From NCBI GenBank assembly GCA_022497145.1, contig MU385973.1, forward strand, positions 17,319 through 81,318: a stretch of DNA of 64,000 nucleotides. Reading direction: 5' to 3'. Origin of the DNA: Rostrohypoxylon terebratum (Eukaryota; Ascomycota; Sordariomycetes; Xylariales; Hypoxylaceae). The notes beneath the pieces are model-generated. The model did not search any database, was not told where the DNA came from, and worked only from the letters and a program-made list of their open reading frames with translations. Below, in pieces: positions 22,904 to 33,955 of this stretch. Every line of letters starts with the position of its first letter. Positions within the stretch are counted from its first letter, which is position 1. A program made the position numbers and the translations under genes.

Positions 22904-24605
22904 TTACATCACGAAGAGGAGGTTCGTATCTGCGAATATTAGCTCATAATCTGCGTTCATAAGATATGAATACCTGAGTCTTAGGTAGCTTACCAAGGGG
23001 ATGACTACAAGACAACTGTGGCTTCTGAGAATACTTGGTCTCCAATACATCACGGATGCTGTTGAGAAGTTCAACATAGCTCTGCTTAGGGTTTTGCTTG
23101 ATTGCCGTGATAAAAGCCCAAGACATCGCTCCGGTTGCTTGAGACGCAATTGTCGCATCCGCCCTAACAGGTTATTAATATTTCCAGCTTGAAGTCGCAT
23201 CGGATTGAATGGATACGTAGGCACGTACGATGTTTGGTCGTCCTTGCTACCAGACCACATAATCACGTCGGCAGGCGAAGTCTAGAAGATCCGGATTAGT
23301 ATTGCATGGAATAATTGGGTGATTTATGGTAGTGTGAAATAACCTTGGTTTGGACCGTCTTCTTGTACCCGTCATCTCCCCTGTAAGCCGTTTTAGCAAA
23401 GTTGAAGATAGCACTGGCAGCTCCTGCCGCGTCCCCCGAGGCGTAAGAGGAGAATGCTTTGAGGAGTCCCTGACCGGCTTCAGCGGCAAGGTTCGGCTCT
23501 TTCAAAACGCCTTTGGTTGAGTAGATGTAAGGTAAATCCAAAACCGAGCCGGAGTGGCATGAATCAAAGATGGCTGTCAATCTCACTCCTGCTTGAAGAG
23601 GTTTGACTACGATTTGATGAAGCTGATCGTCGACAATGTGTCCAGCTTTCTCATAGTCAACGGGGTAGATAACCTCATCATAGCCATCCTCTTCGTCACC
23701 ATCTGAATTTCCGTGTAAGTGAGTCGTTCCTAATCATAGATAAAGAAATATATAGAAGTAGGTACAAATCAGTTACCTTCGTCTTGAGTTTGTCCACCAT
23801 GGCCGGAGTAGTGCAAGAACAAGGCGTCGTTAGGTCGAGCATTGGAAACAAGCCACTGCAAAGCTCGAAGGATGTTGGCCTTGTTAGGAATCAAGATAGG
23901 ATCTTGCTGATCGTCAGTTAGGATAATCATGTCTTCCCTCTTGTACCCGTAACGCTCCGTGAGAAATTGGGAGACGTTCTTGGTGTCATTGATACAGCCA
24001 CGTAGCTCTCCTTTTTGGCCGAAATAATTGATGCCGATCAACAGTGCCTTGCGCTTTCCGGTACAATTGGAGTACTGGAAAGTGTAGCCTTCGGGAGCAC
24101 CGTGACCAAATTGCTGTGGGGCCGTTGGCGGAGGAGGACCGTCTCGGCGGGGACCCCCATAGCCCTGTTGTCCAGGGTGTTGAGGATAACCGTAAGGATC
24201 TAGGCCGGGCGGGGGAGGGCCTGAAGGTGGTGAATAACGACCTGGATATTGCTGATGAGGAGGACCTCCTTGGGAGTAGTGAGACGGAGGCTGTCCGTAC
24301 TGTCCTGGTGGTGGTTGGTGAGGCGGGTAGGGTTGGTTCTGATATTGTCCAGGTGGAGGACCTTGAGGGGGGTATTGACCCGGAGGAGGGCCTCCGGAAT
24401 ACTGCTGTGGGGGATATTGTTGTTGTTGCTGCTGATATTGGCCATGGCTTTGATTATAGCCTTGAGGTGGGGGCGGTGACCACTGCTGAGGAGGAGGTTG
24501 TTGATATCCGCCACCGTATCTTTCGTCGTAGCCCTGATGCCCCTGATGCCCCTGCTGACCTTGGTGGCCATGGTGGCCTTGTTGGTTATAACCCCAACCC
24601 GACAT
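22904..24605 (-). CDS. MCA1: Type I metacaspase
   Basis: Exons 24605-23777, 23702-23344, 23281-23229, 23163-22994, 22929-22904; total 1437 nt, 478 residues. The start MSGWGYNQQG was chosen over an upstream in-frame start because it begins the typical prodomain: a Gly/Gln/Pro/Tyr-rich region of about 170 residues with QGHQ and PPPGQY repeats. The caspase-like p20 domain follows (KRKALLIGINYFGQKGELRGC). The catalytic dyad is His269 in HYSGHGG and Cys325 in DSCHSGS, both present. The C-terminal p10 part includes SGSKDDQTSADATIASQATGAMSWAF and ends DTNLLFVM. The enzyme is a Ca-dependent Arg/Lys-specific cysteine protease involved in stress response and protein quality control. Its intron 2 has a weak donor, GTTATT (23343). 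It lies head to head with the WW-domain gene. Confidence 0.95.
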
Positions 24606-25770
24606 CCTGTCAATGGAATGCAAAGAGTCTATCGAAGAAGGGATAGAAATATCAATGACCAAGCCTCATACACGCCTAGTCTGCAACGAAGAATCCTGAT
24701 GCTTTGGCCTTGAAGGAACTGTGAATGAATGGAACGGGGGTGGATTTGCTGGAATCGATGGAATCAATGAGATTGAGATGAATCGATGGAATTGATGAGA
24801 TTGATGAGATTGATGAGAAAAGATGATTCGTCTAAGGTTTACGTGTGTCAAACGAAGATTTTGCGGCTCGGAAATCGTAAGCTACCTAGGACTAGGTCCT
24901 AGGTCCTAGGTGACAGAAGCTTATTAAGTGCGCTTAGTGAAACTTGGTACTCATAACCGCTGCTAACCTGCAATTGATTTAGGGCTCATTGTGGTGGCTA
25001 CCTCACCTATCCATAGTATAGCATTCAGTAGCATTCTGGGATTCTGGCTCTTGGCGTAGGACTAAACGAGGGGCTGGAGGGGCTGAGGGGCAGAAGGGGA
25101 AGGAGGGGCAGAACTGGATTATTGAGCTGCCGTGTAACCGAGTTGGGTCCTCCCCGGCCACTTCCATCATCTCCAGCGCTCACAGGAAACAACCTGAACT
25201 CGGAGATGACCCGAAGGCTGAAGCTGGAGGCAGGAGCTAGGTACCTACCTAGGTATCAACATTGAATACATTGAATAGGTGGCACGAAGTAATCTCAACC
25301 TTGAATTGGATTCGCGCATACCTCCAGCTACTGCCTACCTAGTACTACCTACATACATAAACGCAAATACTCAATTCCCACCTCCTTTTCCATCACATTT
25401 CAGGTGACATTAGGCACGGTAGACCGGTTCGGGTTTCAGCAGGATTCCGACCCAATTCTCTTCATCGTAGCCGCTGAATCACGCTGTCAGCCCGCAGCCT
25501 TGGCAATCCATTGATTGACCTGTGACAACATTGGAATATTGTGCGTGGGCACACTGCGGCGAAGGGAAACCAGATCCCCCCGATCGTAGGTTTTGTCACA
25601 ATCTAAACTCCATCTCTCAATTTCTCTCAACATCGCTCGACATCTCTCAAGTTGCTCAGATGTCGAGTACGTCACGCCCTTGACCATTCTAATCTGATTC
25701 AATAGCAGTAGAAGGTCTAGGAAGGAAAAAATACCGGCATCAGAAGAGCTTAAGACTTGAGTATATCACA
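24606..25770. other. Divergent promoter region, metacaspase and WW gene
   Basis: A 1.2 kb intergenic region between two divergent starts. It holds a GATTGATGA repeat (24770-24815), G-rich direct repeats of GGGGC(T/A)G(A/G) at 25070-25110, and CCTAGGT palindromes at 24888-24910. A 71-codon minus frame (25487-25702) is not supported. Confidence 0.5.
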
Positions 25771-27033
25771 ATGTCTTTTATTAATAAGTTGGCAAGTAAG
25801 CTCGACAACTTGGACCTCGGCTCCGAGAAGCCAAGGGAGAGAGATGGTCCCGGATATTCAGGTTAGTCAAGTCACCACTGTCTGAGTTTGACTTTGAATG
25901 TAAAGAGAAGAAAAGAAAGAAAATAATTTTTTTATATTCTTTTTCAAAAAAAATCCAAGCTAAACTTCCGGTTAGGCCAGCATAATTATCCGCCTCCATC
26001 TCAACAATACGGCGGCAACTATAATCAACAACCATACCCGTCATACGGCGACAGACCTCCTCAATCTATCTCCCCAGGCAATTATCAAGCTCCGTACCCC
26101 CCTCAAGGTTCATACAACAGCCCGCTGCCCCAGGGCTCCTATGGCACCCCTCCGCCTCACAGCTATCAAAACAGTCCTGCCCCCTCAAGCTCTGGACCGA
26201 CTTACTCGCCGCCTCCGGATAAGCCGCCAATTCCCTCTGGATGGGTACCTCAATACGACCAGCAATACCAACGATGGTATTACTACGAGCAAGCCACCGG
26301 TCGTTCCCAGTGGGAAGCACCCGGGTATCACGCCGGGGGCCATCCAGGTGAAGACCGAGGATACGGAGGATACGGCGAGCACGGCTACTCATCTCATAAT
26401 GCACCCCCTAGTTCATCCAGTGCCTACGGATACCCCTCTCATGGATCCCATGGGGGCGGATACAGTTCCCACAGTGGCCACGGTGAACAGAGCAGCCACG
26501 GGTATAAAGACGACGATCTCGCGTATGGTCATTACTCTGGGGAAGGTCGCGGCGAATATGGACGCGAGGAAAAGAAAAAGAAGAAAGGCGGCCACGGTGG
26601 ACTCTTGATGGGCGCTGCCGGTGGTCTTGCAGTCGGCGCTATCGGTGGCGCGCTGATCGCTCATGCTCTTGGTAAGCTCTTTTACTTCAAGACTTCTCAT
26701 TCCAATCATGTTGTCTTGATGTATGTTTTAATCGATGATTGCGCTAATGTATACGCAGACGACTCTTCTGACGAGGAGAAACACGCGCCAGCTCCCGTAT
26801 ACGCCGCTCCCCCCCCTGTTCCGGTCTATTCTGAACCCGTGTATGAACCTGCTTATAATGCGGAGGGCGACTATGTCGATGCTAGCGATCGCGAATCTGT
26901 GCGTTCCGCTCGTGAGGACTATGAGGAAGCTCTTGCCAAAGCAAGAGATTCCGATGCCAGTAGTAGCGATTTCGAAGAGCTTGAGGAAGCTCGGGAAAAG
27001 TATGAAGAAGAGTACGAGGAAGCGTACGACTAG
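25771..27033 (+). CDS. WW-domain protein with glycine-zipper segment
   Basis: Exons 25771-25861, 25976-26671, 26759-27033; total 1062 nt, 353 residues. After a short N terminus (MSFINKLASKLDNLDLG) comes a Tyr/Pro/Gln/Ser-rich low-complexity region. One WW domain (about 117-145) follows, starting WVPQYDQQYQRWYYYE and ending SQWEAP with both Trp and the Pro present. A His/Gly/Ser-rich section precedes KKKKKGG and then a hydrophobic Gly-zipper (GGLLMGAAGGLAVGAIGGAL). The C terminus is acidic and helical (EEALAKARDSD and EEAREKYEEEYEEAYD). WW domains bind Pro-rich ligands. The Gly-zipper could insert into membranes or self-assemble. The metacaspase encoded opposite has a PPPGQY-type Pro-rich prodomain, so an interaction is conceivable but unsupported. 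Confidence 0.88.
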
Positions 27034-28334
27034 AGGATGCGTAGACTTAAACCATGCCTGCCTAGACATAAATACGACTTATGCAAAAGCGTACCATACC
27101 TACCTGCGCAACCCGTAGGTGTATCGAACGAGAACACGTAATACACGAGTCCGTACGGATATTACGGAGACGTGTTATTCTATTTTCATATTATTTTGAA
27201 TGCTAACAAGAATGAAACAAGGAGCTGAAGCGGTCATTTTTTGAATCGCATTCTTCGTACTCGAGTATTTTTATTATGTCGAGATATTCTATAATACATA
27301 CATGTAGGTAATGAGATATGTAGGCCTTGTAGGTCAGGTACCTAACCAATTCGACATGGAATTCAACGTCGAGCACATCATTATGATCCTACAATAATTC
27401 AGACATTAGAGGTGATGAGTGAAGCCCAAAAGAATTTACTCAAAACATCGTGGTTTAAAAAATCAGATTCTAGGACGTACCTAATGGATAGGTAAAAAAG
27501 AGCGCGACATGAGGAGATTTCTAAGGGGGTTGCGGTAAAATACAGTGCAGATACGGTTAAATCACCACCATTTACTGGATGCTTTAGTATTCCCGGACCC
27601 ATAGACCCTAATTATAACCCATCCACAGGAACATCTCCTCACGACTTGAGACTTGAGTACTGGCGCTACTGGTCAACAACAACAACAACAAAAAAAAAAA
27701 AAAAAAAACATAACTGCCCAATCTTTACTGGAAGCTAATGCTAAGGTCCATGTGGTGGTTCGAACTCCCACTTCTGATTCTATGATTAGCCGCCCGATCT
27801 GTGGCTTTCCTGAATGGCGGTATGGTAAGTACTATCTCAATATAGCCCGAGAGTGCCACATGATTAGGCGCCTATTATCTAACTCTGGCGACCTAGGAAA
27901 AGAGGATTGGCAGGGAGGTGATCATGATGCAGCCTAAAACTGCTGGTCTACGAAGCTAAAGGAAAGTGGGTTTACCGGAGTTAATTTTGTTCTCTGTGAT
28001 TCCAATGTTGTAGGTTAGGGAATCATTTATCAACCGTCATCGTTACCTTTGCTGCTGTCAGATCGCCCACCCACGCGAACTTTGCAGGAGCAATACCTAC
28101 GGTCCTACTTCAAGAAAGAAAAGAGGTACTCACCATTAGCGGCTTAGACAGTGTCTTAATCCCGGAAGGTTCCTATCTGTTTAGATATATTTAGAACAAT
28201 TCGATAATAATATTATAGAAATATTATGTAGAACTACAGGTTTTACCAACCCTCACATTCAGCACTACCTAGTAAAGCAGGCCCATTCGAAATGAAGAAC
28301 TCTAGGTTATACAGACATAAGTGACGGCAGTTCT
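27034..28334. other. Spacer between WW gene and PKS relic
   Basis: No supported gene. A (CAA)n-poly(A) tract lies at about 27677-27708; the 94-codon plus frame over it (27653-27937) is low-complexity at its start and not called. Further 5' PKS domains (KS, AT, DH) are not visible here. Confidence 0.5.
27677..27708. repeat. (CAA)n followed by poly(A)
   Basis: Five CAA units run into an A tract of about 17 bases, resembling a retroposon tail, though no retroelement body is visible upstream. Confidence 0.8.
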
Positions 28335-30181
28335 AATGGGGTAAAAGACCGAGACACTGGATCCAAACTAATCCTCATCATCCAAGATGACCGCTGGCTA
28401 TCGCTTGAATTCCTAGAGCCCGGGGAGTATGCATTATTCCATGCAACATTCAGTCGATTCAAATACGTCATGCGGCTATCAGAGATATCTACAATTCTAC
28501 ATTTTTGCGGGGTGTTTCTCCCATTTGTCCTGTCCAAGGCTTGGCGGGAACCTTACGGATGGAAAACCATGGGCATATCTTTGCGACGGTCGATATCAAC
28601 TCACCCCCCCAGACGGTCGTTCTGGAAGCGAACTTGGCCTTTTCATCGAGGAACTTCCTTCGTGGGGTAGATTCAGGACACTACGAACCAGGACTGATTC
28701 AGATTGGAGACATGCTGCATACTCCCCGAATCTATTTACGGAAGCAACTCTCAAAATCAACAAGTTCATGATCCGTCGTTTGGATATTCTAGAAAGTTAT
28801 AGCCTCCTGGTAAACCGGATACAAGGCTGAAAGTGAGACAGGCCGGGCTCCTGGACACACTATATTTTGAGCAGACCTCTTACGCTGGACCACTGGATAA
28901 TGACGAAATCGAAGTTCGAATCACCCTGGGGCGTATCCCAGACGATAAACTTGGGTGCGAATGTTCCGGAGTAGTTGTCGGGGCAAGCTCTAGTCGCAGT
29001 CTCCGGTTCGGCGACCACGTTCTTTGTATGTGGTCTAGATACTTTCAGGAGTCTGTTAGCCGTGACTTCATCACCGCGTACCATTCGGCTAGTGATCATA
29101 GCTTGGTTCTCTTCGGGGGAATCGGCTTTAGTTCACTCTGGTGCTGGTACAGGCCAAGCTGCTATCCAGATTGCCAAGTTCTGTGGCGCTCAAGTATTCA
29201 CAACAATTGGTTCTCCGGAGAAAATGGGGCTATTGAACAGCTGTACGATATACCTCTGGAAAATATCCCCAATATCAGAGACATCTCGTTTGCTGCAGGG
29301 TTAAACGTCTTACGCAAGGTAGGGGTGTCGATGTTGTAATGAACTCTATGGCGGGCGACGCTTTGGTTGCTTTATGGGCATGTGTCGCCTTTCGGCAGGT
29401 TCGTCGAAATCGGTAAGAAAGACATTGTTTCCCACAATAAGTTGCCAATACACTAGCCTGCTCGAAATATTTCCTTCGGTGATGTTGATATTGCGGTCAT
29501 GGTCTCGAGAAAGCCGAGGCTGATACATGATGCCCTGGTGGCTATATCCGATCTGTTTAATCTCGGCATTCTGCGTTGACCATCGCCTATGAACACATCC
29601 CCAAAATCCCAAGTCGGAAACGCTTTTCGCTATCTTCAGGGTGGAAGCAATCCAGGGAAAGTTGTCGTCGAGATAAACCCGGATAACCTTGTTCCAGTGA
29701 GCAATCTATTTGAGAATGTGATTGAGGCTTCAATACCTAGATTAAATACAGATGATCGCAAAACGCACGTCAAGCTGGGAGTTTGGTCCGGAAGGGACAT
29801 TTGTCATCGCTGGTGGCCTTGCAGGACAGGGCCGAAGTGTCTCTAAATGGATGATCTCGAAATTAAATAACTCTGTATACTACCGATGAGAAAGCTGAAC
29901 ATAGTAGCGGTCCGAGCCTAGCCGACCAGCTTGCTACCTCAAAGGAAATAGCTGAAGCGATAGATATCTTGACTAATGGTCTTGCGGCGAGGCTCGGCGC
30001 AATCTTCTCTTTAAGGCCAACCGCTACATATGTATGGTGTTGACTCGCTGATTGCTGTGGGATTGCGCAACTGGCTCTTCAAGATCCTAAAGGTCGACTG
30101 GGCTATTTCTGAAATCCCGGGTGGCACAACAGCTACGACTCTTGCGAAAGCAGCAGCAGAGAAGATGAGGATTTGGTCATA
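28335..30181 (+). pseudogene. Decayed 3' part of a highly reducing polyketide synthase
   Basis: Fragments in several plus-strand frames follow HR-PKS order. First comes a pre-ER structural region (SKLILIIQDDRW at about 28360; GLAGTLRMENHGHIFATVDI at about 28540-28600; IGDMLHTPRIYL at about 28690-28740). The enoylreductase domain follows (AGLLDTLYFEQTSYAGPLDN; GRIPDDKLGCECSGVVVG; VHSGAGTGQAAIQIAKFCGA; TTIGSPEKMGLL), ending about 29690 with GKVVVEINP. The start of the ketoreductase reads GGLAGQGRSVSKWM at about 29810-29850. The sequence then jumps within about 60 bp to the pre-carrier linker (LATSKEIAEAIDILTNGLAARLGA), so nearly the whole KR is missing. The acyl carrier motif YGVDSLIAVGLRNWLF keeps its Ser. 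Multiple frameshifts and stops make it non-functional. KS, AT, DH and MT domains are absent from the upstream 1.3 kb. Confidence 0.88.
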
Positions 30182-30465
30182 AATTCCTCCCTGTATGGTA
30201 TCTACTACTATACCTAAGGTACCTACTAGGTACCTACCTATGTATAAGGCTACTACTAAGGGCATGTTACCTATGTACCTAGGCTTTAGCAATGATTGTT
30301 TACTAGAGCTACGTACTTCAATGTTGTAGGTAATTGAGTACCTGGGACCTAGGGACCTAAACCCATAGATTCATCCAGATTCATGGATTCATGGATGTGT
30401 CATAGGCAAAAGTATAGGGCTCAAATGTTGCGCATATTAGCGTTACATGTGATGGGGTCTTAAGA

Positions 30466-30562
30466 AGGAAGGTGCTACATGCACCCTGAGAGGTGGTTTT
30501 AAGTAAAAACTTTAGAAATTGCTCTTTGAGCTAGATTCTTAGAAAATCAACATCGTTTTCCT
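30466..30562. repeat. Dispersed repeat, copy 1
   Basis: Shares about 100 bp, in the same orientation, with 35870-35970. It begins with AGGAAGGTGCTA, contains an inverted pair GGTGC/GCACC and CCTGAGAGGTGG, and ends AAAATCAACATCG. Imperfect copies imply an old duplication or a small mobile or structured element. Confidence 0.75.
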
Positions 30563-30734
30563 TCTTCCTTTTTCTACATGTTTAGTTTTTGTAAGCCTAT
30601 CAACGTAGATGAAGTCAAGGTCAACCGTATTTCAAAGCGGGATATCCCGGCTTCACTTACTACTATCCTACTATCCATGGATGCGTATCATGGATGAATG
30701 TTAGTGGGATGTGCCTCCAGGGTTTCCGTCCAGA

Positions 30735-30751
30735 GGGGGGGGGGGGGGGGG
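30735..30751. repeat. Poly-G tract (17 G)
   Basis: An uninterrupted run of 17 G, followed by AGGG. It is G-quadruplex-prone and a common site of sequencing-length error. Confidence 0.85.
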
Positions 30752-31699
30752 AGGGCTGGTTTTGAGAGTTGTATGAGCATTGAAGGAATCTTCATGTTGA
30801 AGCGTGGTGGTGACGGGTGGTGACGGCGAGGGAAAAGGGGTAAAGTTATAAGGACGCAGGTACTACTAGTAGGTAAGCACTCACTGAGGTATGTACTAAA
30901 GTCTGATAGCCCTGAAGACTGGAGTAGTACCTAATAGCTGGAGGTACCTTCCAACTTTACTAGGGCTACCGAGTAGGTAGTAAAATATTTCCACTTTCCA
31001 CAGTTGTCGATGCCACGCACGCAGGCACGTCGCGCAGCAGGTGCCACGAATTGAATTTAGTGGTGTTTGGTGGTGTTTGGTGGAGTCTTGGGTTGCTTTG
31101 GGCGCCAATGGTTCCCGACCTAACTTGGAACCTACCTAATACCAGGCAGCCCAGGTCTTACCTAAGAGCCCCCTCGTTTTGGCGCTAAAGCTCGCCATCT
31201 CAGCATTTCATGTCACCTGCAGCTCACATTACCCCTCACCCCTCCATCGTCCCTGATTCGTGCGTCGAATCTCCGTCATCTTCCGACGGACCTTTGAAAG
31301 AATGAATGAACGAATGCTCTTTCATCATTACCTAACTTCAGTCTCTCCTTCTATATTAATTCTAGGTTCTTTCAAGTCTAGGCAGGTGCTACATATATTC
31401 CTATTCCTATCGCTGTATTCCTCTACGCAGAAGTTGCGCATTCCCCGAAGCCTCCCTCTTTTAAAACCTGGGAAGTTTTATGATCTCATCACGACCAACT
31501 CAACTACATCAACCGCAACTACATACATTAGATCGTTGTTCCATTTTGTCCCTTTCGCCAGGATCCTCGATCTGCCCCCCCGTTCTTCTAACAACGTCTG
31601 AATTTCTTTCAGGGTTCAAAAGTCACTGACATTGACCGCTAATCTTCAAACCCGGCACTGATTGTTTTTCGAGTCATCAGTTCCAAAGAAACCGAAGAA

Positions 31700-31752
31700 A
31701 ACAAAAACAATAACAAAAAACAATAACAATAACAATAACAATAACAATAACA
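31700..31752. repeat. (AACAAT)n microsatellite
   Basis: At least five AACAAT units plus degenerate flanks, in the leader region of the downstream gene. Confidence 0.9.
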
Positions 31753-32071
31753 AGTACAAGTACAAAACATTAAAGGACGTTTCGCCCTCTTCGTTATTGT
31801 GCTTTCTCGAATCTCGGATTCTCGAGTTCTAGCACATTTCAAGTATCTAGCATAGTCAATATAAGACAGAGTTCTTGCAGTTCTCGTTTTGCACCATTCA
31901 GATCATCCTCGTCTGTTCATCTTCGTACATTAACCAGAACCCTCCTCTCAACACAGATATCTTCGCTCATTGCAGGACAAGCGAAGCAGTTAGCTTATCA
32001 TTTTGATCGCGGTGAATACCTTTTTGGTTCCCAAGTTTGCAAACATATCTAACCTGCTTATCTTTTAGAAA

Positions 32072-32890
32072 ATGACGTATGCTCAGCCTCAGCCAGACAT
32101 GCAGACTAGCGACGAGCTTGCCGCGATGTTCTCTCGGAATTTAACATTGCAGCCTCAACCGGTCCAGGCCCCTCAAGAACCACCCAAGCCCCGACAGTCA
32201 GAGCCGGAAATAACATATTCTATATCTCAACACTATCATCACTCCGCCCATCTGGTGCACCAAGATGAACCTCAGGTTGAACACCAACGTCCGTCGTCGG
32301 AGCCGCCGCAGACACAAGAGCCATCTGCCGAATCTATCCTAAGTAAACACGGTATAAACTATGCAGACCTATCTGTGGCACAATTAGAACTCTTCAAGAC
32401 TGCCCAAGATTCGCAGAAGCTTCGTCTCATTCAGCTATGGCAAATCTGTCCTCCCTCGAATACCCAGGAGAACCCAGCCGTCGCTTGGACTAATACCTCA
32501 GTTGAACAAGAAGAGCTCTTAGCTCAACTACGCTACGAGCGTCGGCTAGCGGAAGAAGAGCACAAGAACTCCGTTATGTCGATGGATGGCACACCGTTGA
32601 CACCAGTTCAAACAGGAGACGGAAGATGGGTGGCCATGACTGATGTCGAGCCTTATATGATGTCCGGCTACGAAGCCCTAGCCCGACGGGAATACGAAGA
32701 ATCCGCACGACAGCAATACGAGGAGTCTATGACAATCCCTAAAGATGTTTACAGCCATTTTGGTACTGCCGTTGGAGGGCCTACCTACCGTCCAGCGACG
32801 GATCCTGTCTACGAAAACGATTGGGTTCGACGACAACAAGCGATGGAAAACCAGTACGGAGCATTTCAGCAGATGGACATGGAACTATAA
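32072..32890 (+). CDS. Hypothetical protein, acidic, Gln/Pro-rich
   Basis: Single-exon frame of 272 residues starting MTYAQPQPDMQTSDELAAMF. Residues 1-85 are rich in Pro, Gln, Glu and His and look disordered. A short ordered part follows (SILSKHGINYADLSVAQLELF, then KTAQDSQKLRLIQLWQICPP, about 88-127), then a charged helix (QEELLAQLRYERRLAEEEHK). The C terminus is Tyr/Glu-rich and ends QQMDMEL. No signal peptide or membrane span. I do not recognise a named domain; length, codon texture and an intact frame argue for a real gene, probably cytosolic or nuclear. The ATG sits 4 bp after a strong TTTTAG acceptor, suggesting a 5'-UTR intron and a long pyrimidine-rich leader. Confidence 0.75.
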   Translation: MTYAQPQPDMQTSDELAAMFSRNLTLQPQPVQAPQEPPKPRQSEPEITYSISQHYHHSAHLVHQDEPQVEHQRPSSEPPQTQEPSAESILSKHGINYADLSVAQLELFKTAQDSQKLRLIQLWQICPPSNTQENPAVAWTNTSVEQEELLAQLRYERRLAEEEHKNSVMSMDGTPLTPVQTGDGRWVAMTDVEPYMMSGYEALARREYEESARQQYEESMTIPKDVYSHFGTAVGGPTYRPATDPVYENDWVRRQQAMENQYGAFQQMDMEL

Positions 32891-33955
32891 CTAGACTTGT
32901 ATGTATACTTCTAGCAAATCAGCACAGCAGACCAGCGTAGTCTATTTATACATACCTAGATAGTCCACTCACAAAGGGTTATTGGGAATGAATGGTATTG
33001 GAGGTGGTGGCATACCATAGGTCTGATGAGAAAGTTTGGTTGTTCGGGAGAGTATTCAGACTGGACTGCACACACATCAATTGATGCCATCATGGGACGG
33101 AGTTGAGGATTTCTCCCTTTATAGCTTTTATATCTCTATCCCCTATCCCCCCTCTCGCCGACTCAGTGTATGGCTAACCCTTCTGGTTTCCAGTCACCCG
33201 GATATCATTAATACCCCTTTCAAGGTATGTATATCCACCACGCCTTCCTATAGCCCTAAACCGTAGAACGTACTTCCGCCAGTCCATTTTCTTATCTCGA
33301 ACCGTATCTCTACATCTTCCTCCAATATCATTTGCTCAAAGGTAACTAGTAACCAAACCCCCTCCTCTCACTACATAGAAATCACACCAAGCATTATCCA
33401 GGAAGTTTATTACAATGTTCTTCAGCATAGTTTGTACTAGGTTAGAGATGAGAATTAATGCCGTTTTACCACATGACGCCAATCAGATTACGATGAAGTG
33501 ATAAACCCGTGTTCTTAGCTACTAAGTAGGTAGATTGCACATGTCCTTATATGGAAACAGACCGGTCAAGGGAGCATTACATAGCTTTCCGGAGAAAGCG
33601 CAGAGTGCGACTCTTGTATAGGTAACTTGCAATCTTACGCGAGTGTGGTCATAAACGACCAGGTACAATCAGACTTGTCAACCAAGCAGAAAATTCAAAA
33701 AACTTCTCTAATACCACCGATCCCAACTTGAACTCCAAGAAAATAATGTCTGGAGAATGAACCAACTCATTTTATTTCTCTGCTGTCAACTACAAAAACC
33801 ACGAAGCCCCCGATAGAAAGGAACGCCATAATATGTCCCTGAATCCCGTCTAAGAGCTCAAGGACACACCCAAGACTCCACTACCTTATCTATTTTTTTC
33901 TTTTCGCCTTTTCGCCCATTCCCCGGAATCCCCCAAATCCAAAAGTCACCCGAAC
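32891..33955. other. Convergent 3' spacer
   Basis: Lies between the tail-to-tail hypothetical and ERJ5 genes. The 76-codon frame at 33036-33266 lacks signal. Nothing else seen. Confidence 0.55.

Larger units (their letters stand above)
30182..32071. other. Spacer with poly-G tract, dispersed repeat copy and gene leader
   Basis: Holds copy 1 of a dispersed repeat (30466-30562), a 17-G run (30735-30751) and an AACAAT microsatellite (31700-31752). A long pyrimidine-rich leader precedes the next gene. CTTATCTTTTAG just before its ATG looks like a 3' splice site of a 5'-UTR intron. The frames at 31260-31601 are not supported. Confidence 0.5.

Noticed and set aside
24044..24646. 200-codon plus-strand open frame opposite the metacaspase prodomain
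   Set aside because: Antisense shadow of the repetitive Gly/Pro/Gln-rich prodomain; no domain of its own.
27755..27780. T-arm-like GGTTCGAACTCCC stretch
   Set aside because: No A box, acceptor stem or anticodon arm in the preceding 60 bp.
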